64,000 nucleotides of DNA from Sipunculus nudus (taxonomy: Eukaryota; Annelida; Sipuncula; Golfingiida; Sipunculidae). Location of the stretch: the NCBI GenBank assembly GCA_026874595.1, contig CM049314.1:69704300-69768299 (forward strand), given 5' to 3'. The notes below the pieces were generated by a model. It had not been told where the DNA came from. It searched no databases and saw nothing but the letters and a program-made list of their open reading frames with translations. The position numbers and the translations under genes are program-made. Below, piece after piece: positions 12,464 through 23,425 of the stretch (its first letter is position 1; every line of letters starts with the position of its first letter).

Positions 12464-12812
12464 GGCATAAAAAAAATAAGGTTTGGTTTTTAGGCACTTT
12501 TTTTCTGAAATCAATGCGAGCGGGCAGGTATTTTTTATATTTTTTTGTATGTTTCGATAAAATGTCAACTGATAAGGGAAAAGCATGATAAAAGCATGAT
12601 TAGTTTTGCTAAACAAGTAAAGGCACTACATAAAAAAGGAAATTTTATAAAAAATTGTATGATTTTATCTTTTTGAAAGAAATGTCCTATCGAGCGGAGC
12701 TCAAAATTGGTAGGCTTCTATTTAAAATCAAATTAAAAATGTTTGATGCGGGGGTGTTTAAATTGACACAGGCGGTGCCTGAGAACCATATACCTTTTAT
12801 TTTGTTTGGCCC
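12464..12812 (+). mobile_element. Non-autonomous TIR transposon (family GGCC), copy 2
   Basis: Begins GGCATAAAAAAAATAAGG after TA and ends with GGTGCCTGAGAACCATATACC...TTTGGCC. Interior shares with the other copies 'gtatgtttcgataaaatgtcaa', 'ttgctaaacaagtaaaggc' and 'ttgatgcgggggt'. No ORF. Confidence 0.75.
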
Positions 12813-13748
12813 TACACTTCAATAACAGGTCCCAAGAGCAAGCAAGAAATCACGTGAATGCTACAGGTTGGTGAATAGCTAGCATTAAAAAGTCCAGCTG
12901 AACTTTATCCATTAAAGGGGAAGGGTAATTTATTGCAAGCAGGCTTATTAACGAAAAGTGGCAGAACAGTTTATCGCCCCATGAGCTTTCCATTTACGTC
13001 AAACGCCCGGTAGAACATGAGTGATATTATCAACAATTGCATTTTGTAGGGTCCCACCTTATCTTTTAAAGTATTGCGCATTTTATGAAGTATTATATGC
13101 TATAACAAATGGCAGTCGATGTATGATACATATACACACATACTGAACCAAGGGCTTTCAGGAATGCGAGGGTAAGCGTCTGTGATGCTTGAAATCTCTT
13201 TCGGTCGATCGATTCTGAGGGTCCTATCGGACGCGCGAATATCTGGCTGTCGGACCGCGAGGATCAAGGCTGTCTCTTGTAGCAGTCTCTGATCATTGCA
13301 GATAACCAATCCAACCGGTCAATTTGAGTCAACACTGTGCTGAAAACTGACCCTCACATTCTTTTTAAATTAAATATTCATATGATGACACGATATGTAA
13401 TTATTATAATAAAACAATAAAGAAGTAAAATGTTATGGTAAAAAATATTCCATTTTACATAATGCTTCAAGATTTGTCACAGAGTCCCATGTGACCCTCA
13501 AAGGTTTGGCCTGAGCGTTCCGGACTCTCCACGTTTCCGTAATATTCACAATAGATGATGTCGAGGAGTACGACTTCTCCTCTACATTAGGGACTGATAA
13601 GAAAAAAAGAGGGACGTGGGAATGGAGGACACATGGGACCACTCATTTTTAGTCACTGGTAATGTGCACATTAAAACTATTACATCTTAAATAAACACGT
13701 GCACTTTGAGAAAAAAAATGCATTAGGTTTAGCACCAGTGATATAGTA

Positions 13749-13892
13749 GAGTCCACAACTTCCGAGTGCAAGTCCGAGTCCAGGCCACTCGAGTCCGAGT
13801 CCCAAGTCCGAGTCCTTGATGTTCTAGTCCAAGTTAACCTGCTTCGAGTCCGAGTCACTTGGAAGCTGTGTACACGTCCGAGTCCGATTCAC
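13749..13892. repeat. Imperfect GAGTCC hexamer array (copy 1)
   Basis: Repeated GAGTCC and GTCCGA units with spacers. In one minus-strand frame it reads as Thr-Arg repeats, which is a by-product of the array. The same array recurs at 18536-18679 in the second duplication copy. Confidence 0.8.
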
Positions 13893-13981
13893 ATCTCCCT
13901 GATGAGAAATTTCAAATGGATATATTAAGATTATCATGTGTTTTTGTAACCCGCTTCCGCGGAACGGGGAACATTGATTTT

Positions 13982-14033
13982 GGTCTGTCTGTCTGTCAGT
14001 CCCTCTGTCTGTCTGTCTGTCTGTCCGTCCTTC
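13982..14033. repeat. (TCTG)n microsatellite (copy 1)
   Basis: TCTG/TCCG tetranucleotide run, repeated at 18769-18820 in the second copy. Confidence 0.85.
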
Positions 14034-14305
14034 GTTAGTCGTTACCGTGCGATAACTTTCCTAAATATTATCCGATGTCATTCAAATTTGGGTCAGTGAT
14101 TGCTATATGCATACTTTGGTTGGGATTGGTTTTGGAGTGTCTATCTGAAAAATAATGCTCTATAGATCAAAAACAAAATTATCAAGTTTTGGTTCAATTT
14201 CTCTATGTGTGTTTTTTTTTTGGGGGGGGGGGGGGCAGTCGAATGCAGCACACCCGCCAGCCGAGGAATACACACAAGATAAAAGATATTTCTCGTCAAA
14301 TTTGA

Positions 14306-14575
14306 AGATGTTTATATGAACGAAACGATGTTAATCTGAATGTTTCGGATCATAAACGGTTTTCGGTCATGGCTCTACGTCTAAAACAAACCGCAGCAGC
14401 TTAAAGCTCCGTTCCTCGTGCTTGATGTCATATACTATAAATTAAAATAACATAATTTTCAAGGTTCGAGAATGGATCCATAACCATGTAACTGGTACAT
14501 TATATATCTTTTTATAGACTTTTCCGTCCACCTGCTGATTAATATCTCCGTTTGTCAAGGGCAAGTTTGAATATA
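14306..14575 (-). repeat. Diverged duplicate of the 3' end of the unknown gene (copy 1)
   Basis: This stretch aligns by eye with 15672-15957, which holds the last codons and the 3' flank of the 426-codon ORF. Shared blocks include 'agatgtttatatgaacgaaacga', 'gaatgtttcgg', 'cgagaatggatcca' (cgcgaatggatcca in the other) and 'ttttccgtccacctg'. On the minus strand it would read KLALDKRRY then stop, against KLALDKR then stop in the full ORF. It is an older, partial duplication that predates the large tandem one, because the second copy has it at 19094-19362. Confidence 0.7.
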
Positions 14576-15671
14576 ATAATATTATGCAGCAAAACCGTTG
14601 ACCAAAGAGCACACACACACATGTATAAGAATCTAAAACTTCAATTTCTTGTAACATTTCAAGACCGAAAAAAGAGCCAAATCTGTTTATAACAAATGAC
14701 ATAAAGATATATCTCGTCACATTGAAAGACTAGCTGATAAACCCGGTATACCGCGGTTTGGGTGATATATTTACTGAGATATTGAATCATTTTTTATTAT
14801 AAAAGTTAAAAGAAAATATAGATTTTTGGTGGGATACTCTCGGAATAGGATTTGTACAACTAATTTTTTACTGTTATTTTGTGGCGCTGTGCTCGTGGCA
14901 AAAATCATATCTTGGTATGTTTTCCTTGAAGACCTGGTCAGTTATGGTTTACATTGGGAACCGGAATGAGACGTGGAGGCATACAGTGTTTCGTTGATAG
15001 TTGACTGGTTTCTGTCGTTGGACGTATAAAGAATAGGTTGATGTGAGGAACACATGAAAGATTAATTAAATGTACGTTGCAAGGAAACTGTTCCTGAAGA
15101 AGGAAACAGAAATATGCAAACATCGTAAGTAGCAGAAGCGGACCCAGCGGGACTCCATGCAGTGGGTCCGTATCCCATTTTCAGCCACCGCAACCTTTTA
15201 TTCATCGTATCAGACAAATTGTAAGGAATGAAACCGCCGACACCGCCCCCAGCCTTGTTCCTGAAATTGGGACCTTGAATTAGGTTTTGTCATTAATCCC
15301 CATGGGTTGAACTCTCCATTTCATAAAGCGAGAAACATGTGCTTTTCTCTTTTACTGACCACGCACGTGGGTCAAATCCCTCATTGAAAGCAAGCGTTAT
15401 TCATATGAACAATAGTCCTTAGTGTTAGAGGTTAAGGGACCACGATGCACGCATTCCGGTGATTGCCGAAGGCAGTTCGGCTGTGCTCGGTAAAAAAACG
15501 GAAAAATCACTCAAAATTATATGTATATTACAAATTATTTATTTTCATGCATATCGCCTATATCAATGCGGGGATAATAACCTTTAAAATGATGTATGGC
15601 ACAATATTGTACACAACGCGGTTTTAGAGAACATTGCGAACAAACGTGAACTGAATTCCTTTTATAAGTAT

Positions 15672-15957
15672 TAGATGTTTATATGAACGAAACGAAGTTA
15701 ATCTGAATGTTTCGGGTCATAGACTTTTTTTGGTCATGGCTGTACATCTTAAACAAAAAAGCAGCAGCTAATCTCCTTTCCTCATGCTTGTTGTCAACTT
15801 GTCATACACTATAAATTCAAATAGCCTAAATGTCAAGGTTCGCGAATGGATCCAGAAGCACGTAACCGGTACAACAATATCTTTTTACAGACTTTTCCGT
15901 CCACCTGCCGCTTAATATCACCGTTTGTCCAGGGCAAGTTTGAGATCAGTATGAAGC
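15672..15957 (-). repeat. 3' end of unknown gene, parental copy of the partial duplicate (copy 1)
   Basis: Partner of 14306-14575. It spans the final codons, the stop codon and about 250 bp of 3' flank of the Ser/Asn-rich gene. Repeated at 20459-20744 in the second segmental copy. Confidence 0.65.
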
Positions 15958-17196
15958 TGATAGGTCCGATTTTGCTGACTACGAATGTTTTGATACAATG
16001 GAGTTTTCGAGTCATTTTGAAAATCACTACCGAAACGGGTCTTTTGCCGCTCTAGCAGCGCCCTCTGTTGAGTGTGCGGTCTCGCTATAGGCCCCCCTGT
16101 TCTCTTTAAGTTGTCACCTTGTGATAAAATGCTAGTGGAAAAATCATTTCGACGCCCCTTCTTTTTTTCTATGAAATTAACATACTGATTAAGCTCACTT
16201 TCCATCTGCAAAGTTCGCAGGACGGGAGCCGCAAATTTTTCACTTTTAGCTTCCGCCAAACTGGGTACTTCCGGTTCCAGTTTGAGATCTTTGTTCATGA
16301 ACACCACCAGCTATACTAACATTGTTAGGAACTCCAGTATCTGACGAGTTGTGGTTATTTGATATATTGTAGGAAGCGGTTTGTGTGTAAAACCAGGATG
16401 GCACATTATTTGTTCTTCTTCTGGATTTAGAAAACATATCAGTCCAACCGAAAGAGTTTGTGTTGGATTCGCTACCGTGATGTTCAGAACTTCCAAGCAC
16501 GTTCGAGGAAGTGCTGGTCTGGCGCTGCCCTGACGTCACACCTGACGTCATGACCTGCTCTGCTTGCGGAAGCACTGCATGTCTGCTGTAGCGGTTTTTG
16601 GAAGTAAAAGTATCAGGTTTGGGCAACGTCACCGCTGAATTATTACTAGAGGAATTAACAACGAGATTATCAACTCCGCCAGAGTGACTACCAGTATCAT
16701 TTGGTGCATCGAATTGACTTCTTTGCTGCAGTGTATTTGCATGCATATGACGTTCTGAGTAATGACTAGAAGAAATGATCGGAGAAGCTGTAGATACAGC
16801 AGAAGAGACCTTTGAAGAAATCCTTGATAAACCTCGTCTTTTCATGGAGGACATTGCGGAGGGCTCGTACATATTCGTGTTTCTTCCATTGTTTGTAACT
16901 GCGGAGGACATTCCGTACGACATTGTACTTTCACTTTGTTGGAGTGAAGACAACTGTCTGGATAAAACCGATTTATCGGTATCGCCAGTTAATTTTCCTG
17001 ACAAACACGAGGTGGCGCTCCCTTTTTTGTCTTTGTCCCCGGCGCCTTCTTCTTCACTGCGCGTCATCTTCATACTTTTACGTTGTTTCAGGTCTAATCG
17101 CCTGAAAAACATTTGGTGGATAATATCACGATGCAAAGTCCAATGTGATACAATAAAGTTTGAATATAAACATGCTGAGAAAGACAAGCCTAACAT
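15918..17196 (-). pseudogene. Ser/Asn-rich unknown gene, copy 1, frameshifted
   Basis: Same gene as 20705-21985 but broken. A 2-bp deletion near 16290 (GAGATCTTTGTTCATG against GAGATCATTGTTTTCATG in copy 2, plus strand) shifts the frame after GGVHE. The upstream part then ends early, at 16246, after about 316 codons. The downstream part remains open from about 16307 to the original stop at 15918. Three replacements against copy 2 are visible in the rest: LTG for STG, RQL for RRL, IEK for LEK. The product, if made, would lose the charged C-terminal 110 residues. It could be a pseudogene, a null allele or a base-call error. Confidence 0.65.
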
Positions 17197-18535
17197 TTAC
17201 CACGTCCAAATAAGTGAACTTCTAGTTCTAACAAACATCCAAATATGTTAGTTTTAACATTGCAAACAGAAAAAAAATATTATTCTCCTTATTGCTTTGC
17301 GAATAATCTAGTTCCAGGATATTTCGGATTATTAGATTTCATGTGAATACTGAATCATATATTAGGAAAATCCTGACAGGATCACCAAATATCGGCCGAG
17401 ATCACGGATATTTCGTTGTTTGTGATGGTGATGTATATAACGTTTGTGGGGAGATAAAAAAAACTGTCTAGATTTCAAATTGAAAGTTTGTGTCCTTTTC
17501 AGCTCTTTCAAGACATACTTTTTTGTAAATTAATTAGAATAATATCTAATCTGTTTCAGCTGATATTCAGGTATACCTAAATAAAAAAGATACCCAGACA
17601 AAGGTTTCTACTTTTCCAAGTTCCCCTAAATCTATCAGGCACATGGAATTGTTTAATATGCCATGAATCAGGACCACCAACGTTTGGAGTTTTTCTATAT
17701 AACCACACAGATTGTTTCTAAATGTTGAAACTTGATACCTCATATGAGAGCAATAGCAACATGTAATAGATAACAAAACATCAATTTTTTTAATAAATAT
17801 GTTACAGTATATTGATCTGATATTTTTCGATAATATCATTATCTACGTATTTTATTCAGGAAATAAAAGATTGTTTAATACTGTCGACTTTGGGTCATCC
17901 CTGTGACTCTAAGGGAATGAAAACATCGTTAGGCCCTTTGAAAGCCATATTACACATTATATGACAGGGTGTCCAGGATATCTAGTTATATATTGTACAA
18001 GGTCGGTAAACAACTGTGATCTTAACCTTGTCGTTTGATTACCCTCTTTGTCCTGCAGGCATCTCCTTATCAGTTGCAACCCTATTAAATCGACCAAATA
18101 TCATTCAGTTTGATGCGATAGTTACATAACCTTAGCATTATCTCTGTGTTAATTTTGCAGTGACGGGTTTCTTGGACTTTATGGGGCCATAGGGTTAAAC
18201 AAATGTTACGTACTTTTTTTTCATTAGCTTATATATACAAATTAAAAGTAAAAGCATTTTCTTCTAAATTTGCTAAAGGAATGTGGTCTTCCGACATGAT
18301 CGACTACACTATATTTGCCATTGTCAATTTTTCCCATATATGGTGAGTAATAGGAGTACGACTTCTCCTCTACATTAGGGACTGATAAGAAAAAAAGAGG
18401 GACGTGGGAATGGAGGACACATGGGACCACTCATTTTTAGTCACTGGTAATGTGCACATTAAAACTATTACATCTTAAATAAACACGTGCACTTTGAGAA
18501 AAAAAATGCATTAGGTTTAGCACCAGTGATATAGT

Positions 18536-18820
18536 AGAGTCCACAACTTCCGAGTGCAAGTCCGAGTCCAGGCCACTCGAGTCCGAGTCCCAAGTCCGAG
18601 TCCTTGATGTTCTAGTCCAAGTTAACCTGCTTCGAGTCCGAGTCACTTGGAAGCTGTGTACACGTCCGAGTCCGATTCACATCTCCCTGATGAGAAATTT
18701 CAAATGGATATATTAAGATTATCATGTGTTTTTGTAACCCGCTTCCGCGGAACGGGGAACATTGATTTTGGTCTGTCTGTCTGTCAGTCCCTCTGTCTGT
18801 CTGTCTGTCTGTCCGTCCTT
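18536..18820. repeat. GAGTCC array and (TCTG)n run (copy 2)
   Basis: Second-copy counterparts of 13749-14033, in the same order and spacing. Confidence 0.85.
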
Positions 18821-19093
18821 CGTTAGTCGTTACCGTGCGATAACTTTCCTAAATATTATCCGATGTCATTCAAATTTGGGTCAGTGATTGCTATATGCAT
18901 ACTTTGGTTGGGATTGGTTTTGGAGTGTCTATCTGAAAAATAATGCTCTATAGATCAAAAACAAAATTATCAAGTTTTGGTTCAATTTCTCTATGTGTGT
19001 TTTTTTTTGGGGGGGGGGGGGGGCAGTCGAATGCAGCACACCCGCCAGCCGAGGAATACACACAAGATAAAAGATATTTCTCGTCACATTTGA

Positions 19094-19362
19094 AGATGTT
19101 TATATGAACGAAACGATGTTAACCTGAATGTTTCGGATCATAAACGGTTTTCGGTCATGGCTCTACGTCTAAAACAAACCGCAGCAGCTTAAAGCTCCGT
19201 TCCTCGTGCTTGATGTCATATACTATAAATTAAAATAACATAATTTTCAAGGTTCGAGAATGGATCCATAACCATGTAACTGGTACATTATATATCTTTT
19301 TATAGACTTTTCCGTCCACCTGCTGATTAATATCTCCGTTTGTCAAGGGCAAGTTTGAATAT
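19094..19362 (-). repeat. Diverged duplicate of the 3' end of the unknown gene (copy 2)
   Basis: Counterpart of 14306-14575 in the second segmental copy. Its partner is 20459-20744, overlapping the 3' end of the intact ORF. Confidence 0.7.
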
Positions 19363-20704
19363 AATAATATTATGCAGCAAAACCGTTGACCAAAGAGCAC
19401 ACACACACATGTATAAGAATCTAAAACTTCAATTTCTTGTAACATTTAAAGACCGAAAAAAGAGCCAAATCTGTTTATAACAAATGACATAAAGATATAT
19501 CTCGTCACATTGAAAGACTAGCTGATAAACCCGGTATACCGCGGTTTGGGTGATATATTTACTGAGATATTGAATCATTTTTTATTATAAAAGTTAAAAG
19601 AAAATATAGATTTTTGGTGGGATACTCTCGGAATAGGATTTGTACAACTAATTTTTTACTGTTATTTTGTGGCGCTGTGCTCGTGGCAAAAATCATATCT
19701 TGGTATGTTTTCCTTGAAGACCTGGTCAGTTATGGTTTACATTGGGAACCGGAATGAGACGTGGAGGCATACAGTGTTTCGTTGATAGTTGACTGGTTTC
19801 TGTCGTTGGACGTATAAAGAATAGGTTGATGTGAGGAACACATGAAAGATTAATTAAATGTACGTTGCAAGGAAACTGTTCCTGAAGAAGGAAACAGAAA
19901 TATGCAAACATCGTAAGTAGCAGAAGCGGACCCAGCGGGACTCCATGCAGTGGGTCCGTGTCCCATTTTCAGCCACCGCAACCTTTTATTCATCGTATCA
20001 GACAAATTGTAAGGAATGAAACCGCCGACACCGCCCCCAGCCTTGTTCCTGAAATTGGGACCTTGAATTAGGTTTTGTCATTAATCCCCATGGGTTGAAC
20101 TCTCCATTTCATAAAGCGAGAAACATGTGCTTTTCTCTTTTACTGACCACGCACGTGGGTCAAATCCCTCATTGAAAGCAAGCGTTATTCATATGAACAA
20201 TAGTCCTTAGTGTTAGAGGTTAAGGGACCACGATGCACGCATTCCGGTGATTGCCGAAGGCAGTTCGGCTGTGCTCGGTAAAAAACGGAAAAATCACTCA
20301 AAATTATATGTATATTACAAATTATTTATTTTCATGCATATCGCCTATATCAATGCGGGGATAATAACCTTTAAAATGATGTATGGCACAATATTGTACA
20401 CAACGCGGTTTTAGAGAACATTGCGAACAAACGTGAACTGAATTCCTTTTATAAGTATTAGATGTTTATATGAACGAAACGAAGTAAATCTGAATGTTTC
20501 GGGTCATAGACTTTTTTTGGTCATGGCTGTACATCTTAAACAAAAAAGCAGCAGCTAATCTCCTTTCCTCATGCTTGTTGTCAACTTGTCATACACTATA
20601 AATTCAAATAGCCTAAATGTCAAGGTTCGCGAATGGATCCAGAAGCACGTAACCGGTACAACAATATCTTTTTACAGACTTTTCCGTCCACCTGCCGCTT
20701 AATA

Positions 20705-21985
20705 TCACCGTTTGTCCAGGGCAAGTTTGAGATCAGTATGAAGCTGATAGGTCCGATTTTGCTGACTACGAATGTTTTGATACAATGGAGTTTTCGAGTC
20801 ATTTTGAAAATCACTACCGAAACGGGTCTTTTGCCGCTCTAGCAGCGCCCTCTGTTGAGTGTGCGGTCTCGCTATAGGCCCCCCTGTTCTCTTTAAGTTG
20901 TCACCTTGTGATAAAATGCTAGTGGAAAAATCATTTCGACGCCCCTTCTTTTTTTCTAGGAAATTAACATACTGATTAAGCTCACTTTCCATCTGCAAAG
21001 TTCGCAGGACGGGAGCCGCAAATTTTTCACTTTTAGCTTCCGCCAAACTGGGTACTTCCGGTTCCAGTTTGAGATCATTGTTTTCATGAACACCACCAGC
21101 TATACTAACATTGTTAGGAACTCCAGTATCTGACGAGTTGTGGTTATTTGATATATTGTAGGAAGCGGTTTGTGTGTAAAACCAGGATGGCACATTATTT
21201 GTTCTTCTTCTGGATTTAGAAAACATATCAGTCCAACCGAAAGAGTTTGTGTTGGATTCGCTACCGTGATGTTCAGAACTTCCAAGCACGTTCGAGGAAG
21301 TGCTGGTCTGGCGCTGCCCTGACGTCACACCTGACGTCATGACCTGCTCTGCTTGCGGAAGCACTGCATGTCTGCTGTAGCGGTTTTTGGAAGTAAAAGT
21401 ATCAGGTTTGGGCAACGTCACCGCTGAATTATTACTAGAGGAATTAACAACGAGATTATCAACTCCGCCAGAGTGACTACCAGTATCATTTGGTGCATCG
21501 AATTGACTTCTTTGCTGCAGTGTATTTGCATGCATATGACGTTCTGAGTAATGACTAGAAGAAATGATCGGAGAAGCTGTAGATACAGCAGAAGAGACCT
21601 TTGAAGAAATCCTTGATAAACCTCGTCTTTTCATGGAGGACATTGCGGAGGGCTCGTACATATTCGTGTTTCTTCCATTGTTTGTAACTGCGGACGACAT
21701 TCCGTACGACATTGTACTTTCACTTTGTTGGAGTGAAGACAACCGTCTGGATAAAACCGATTTATCGGTATCGCCAGTTGATTTTCCTGACAAACACGAG
21801 GTGGCGCTCCCTTTTTTGTCTTTGTCCCCGGCGCCTTCTTCTTCACTGCGCGTCATCTTCATACTTTTACGTTGTTTCAGGTCTAATCGCCTGAAAAACA
21901 TTTGGTGGATAATATCACGATGCAAAGTCCAATGTGATACAATAAAGTTTGAATATAAACATGCTGAGAAAGACAAGCCTAACAT
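20705..21985 (-). CDS. Unknown Ser/Asn-rich, probably disordered protein (intact copy)
   Basis: The longest non-transposon ORF in the window: 426 codons from ATG at 21985 to TGA at 20705. A splice acceptor, GTTTTTCAG, ends at 21891, so the real exon may begin at 21890 with first ATG at 21862 (MKMTRSEEEGAGDKDKKG), giving 385 residues. Residues 60-310 are rich in Ser, Asn, Thr and Gly with scattered Arg/Lys (SVLSRRLSSLQQSEST, VVNSSSNNSAV), as in disordered regions. The C-terminal 110 residues are charged and more ordered: FAAPVLRTLQMESELNQYV, then NFLEKKKGRR, ending in YQLHTDLKLALDKR. No signal peptide or clear membrane segment in the shorter form. I do not recognise a family. A possible AATAAA for this strand is at 20325-20330. 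An ORF this long in AT-rich DNA is unlikely by chance, but it rests on sequence alone. Confidence 0.55.
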   Translation of the reverse strand: MLGLSFSACLYSNFIVSHWTLHRDIIHQMFFRRLDLKQRKSMKMTRSEEEGAGDKDKKGSATSCLSGKSTGDTDKSVLSRRLSSLQQSESTMSYGMSSAVTNNGRNTNMYEPSAMSSMKRRGLSRISSKVSSAVSTASPIISSSHYSERHMHANTLQQRSQFDAPNDTGSHSGGVDNLVVNSSSNNSAVTLPKPDTFTSKNRYSRHAVLPQAEQVMTSGVTSGQRQTSTSSNVLGSSEHHGSESNTNSFGWTDMFSKSRRRTNNVPSWFYTQTASYNISNNHNSSDTGVPNNVSIAGGVHENNDLKLEPEVPSLAEAKSEKFAAPVLRTLQMESELNQYVNFLEKKKGRRNDFSTSILSQGDNLKRTGGPIARPHTQQRALLERQKTRFGSDFQNDSKTPLYQNIRSQQNRTYQLHTDLKLALDKR

Positions 21986-22805
21986 TTACCACGTCCAAAT
22001 AAGTGAACTTCTAGTTCTAACAAACATCCAAATATGTTAGTTTTAACAGTGCAAACAGAAAAAAAATATTATTCTCCTTATTGCTTTGCGAATAATCTAG
22101 TTCCAGGATATTTCGGATTATTAGATTTCATGTGAATACTGAATCATATATTAGGAAAATCCTGACAGGATCACCAAATATCGGCCGAGATCACGGATAT
22201 TTCGTTGTTTGTGATGGTGATGTATATAACGTTTGTGGGGAGATAAAAAAAACTGTCTAGATTTCAAATTGAAAGTTTGTGTCCCTGATGTTTATTTTGA
22301 GTCCTTGCCAAGGGACGGTCAAACGGCAACGATATATACCGATTGCTAATTCAAGTATGACAAAGTGAGCAAAGCTAGCCTAACTGTATTACAAGTAACT
22401 TTTTATCTGTATATTTTGTGATACACATCACCAGGGTAATACCCATTGGTCAACCGATCAATCAGGCGAATCACCATATAAAGAACAAACAGCCGGAGGC
22501 GTCTGTCTTGTTGTGCCACCGGTCTATCGGGATATATGGTTAACTTCATATTAGGAAGACTAAATCTTTTTCAGTGTTTCGCGAGAGTTAGATTTTCGTG
22601 ATCTCACCATACAGCAAACAACAACACAGTAAATCCTTTATTGTATGTAATAATTAATATGTCCGCGAAAGTTTTAACAATTTGAGAAGGAGCCAGCGAG
22701 CATCGATCAGTCGACATTCTTGTTCATTATCGGTTGATAATACAAAAGGTTTCATACAATTGATAATAGTAATCTTAAAGTCTTAGTCACATACATCGCA
22801 CAACA

Positions 22806-23425
22806 CATACGACAGGTCTACAACAGAAAATTGGGGAATTTCATAGGATAGTCGTGGGTTTGTCGTACGAAATTCAGTTGTTCTGCGACGGAAGAAGCTG
22901 TCGTAGACCCTTGTCGTGGAATTTTAAACATGTTCAAAATAATTTTAGGTTATTCTTTATGTCAGGCCGATCTCTTATAGGTCTGTAGTACGATGCCTTA
23001 CGACCGACGGTGTTACCATAAACCTATGGCGTTCGTAGGATTGTTTGGTTATCTGAGGCTCAGGGACTTTCCTACGACATCCCAACGATTGCCGCACATT
23101 CTACCTATGACGGTCCTACGAACATTCTACCGTTGTAGGTCATTCCTGCGACCGCCGTGGTTATAATGTCTCAGGACTATAATTCTATTACGACCATCGT
23201 AGGGACGTCATACGACTACCATAGGAAAAGCGTACGATTAGACTAGCTTTGACAGCCCTGACCAATTTTCCCACGACCGTCAAACAACATGATTTATATG
23301 TGAGCGCTTCCTCGAAATTATAAAAAAAAACTCTCCCAGACCTTTGACGGTTCCATCTGTCTTAGCCCTGCTGAAATCGTAAGACACTCAAAATCGTAGG
23401 TTGCTTGTGACTGAGGCTTTACGGA
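22806..23425. repeat. Field of about 18 CGTAGGA/TACGAC-type short motifs
   Basis: Both orientations of a short motif recur every 20-50 bp: TACGAC, CCTACGAC, GTCGTAG, TCGTAGGA, TCGTACGA and one-base variants (CTGCGACC, CCCACGACC). Examples lie at about 22808, 22861, 22900, 23000, 23031, 23070, 23115, 23190, 23212, 23230 and 23392. The surrounding spacers are not repetitive. The pattern resembles the subterminal binding-site clusters of some DNA transposons, but I cannot find matching terminal repeats. Confidence 0.65.

Larger units (their letters stand above)
9609..17495. repeat. Segmental tandem duplication, copy 1 (7.9 kb)
   Basis: The order of sequence from TGTCCTTTTCAG at 9609 to GTGTCC at 17495 is repeated from 17491 to 22284, except that 10467-13563 is missing from the second copy. 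By eye the copies are nearly identical over several kb. Only the first 300 bp (9609-9910 against 17491-17788) differ at a visibly higher rate, about ten differences. The copies abut at a 5-bp microhomology, TGTCC. It could also be an assembly artefact in which two alleles of a heterozygous animal were placed in tandem. Confidence 0.9.
17491..22284. repeat. Segmental tandem duplication, copy 2 (4.8 kb, internally deleted)
   Basis: Matches copy 1 from 9609 to 10466 and from 13564 to 17495. At the internal junction six bases (18346-18351) replace the 3097 bp that copy 1 carries at 10467-13563. Filler bases at a deletion point suggest end-joining. The missing piece holds the hAT-like element and the GGCC element of copy 1, so insertion of all that DNA in copy 1 is a less simple explanation. 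Copy 2 holds the intact version of the unknown ORF. Confidence 0.9.

Noticed and set aside
13749-13892. CRISPR-like array from repeated GAGTCC units
   Set aside because: Units are 6 bp with irregular spacing in animal DNA. It is a simple-sequence array.
16775-17251. 158-codon plus-strand ORF (and its twin at 21564-22040)
   Set aside because: Antisense shadow of the Ser/Asn-rich minus-strand ORF. Its hydrophobic end comes from AT-rich sequence upstream of the exon, and no domain is visible.
9609-22284. Duplication as an NAHR product between flanking repeats
   Set aside because: The 300-bp diverged block occurs at the left and middle but not at the right end (after 22284), which NAHR between flanking repeats would require.
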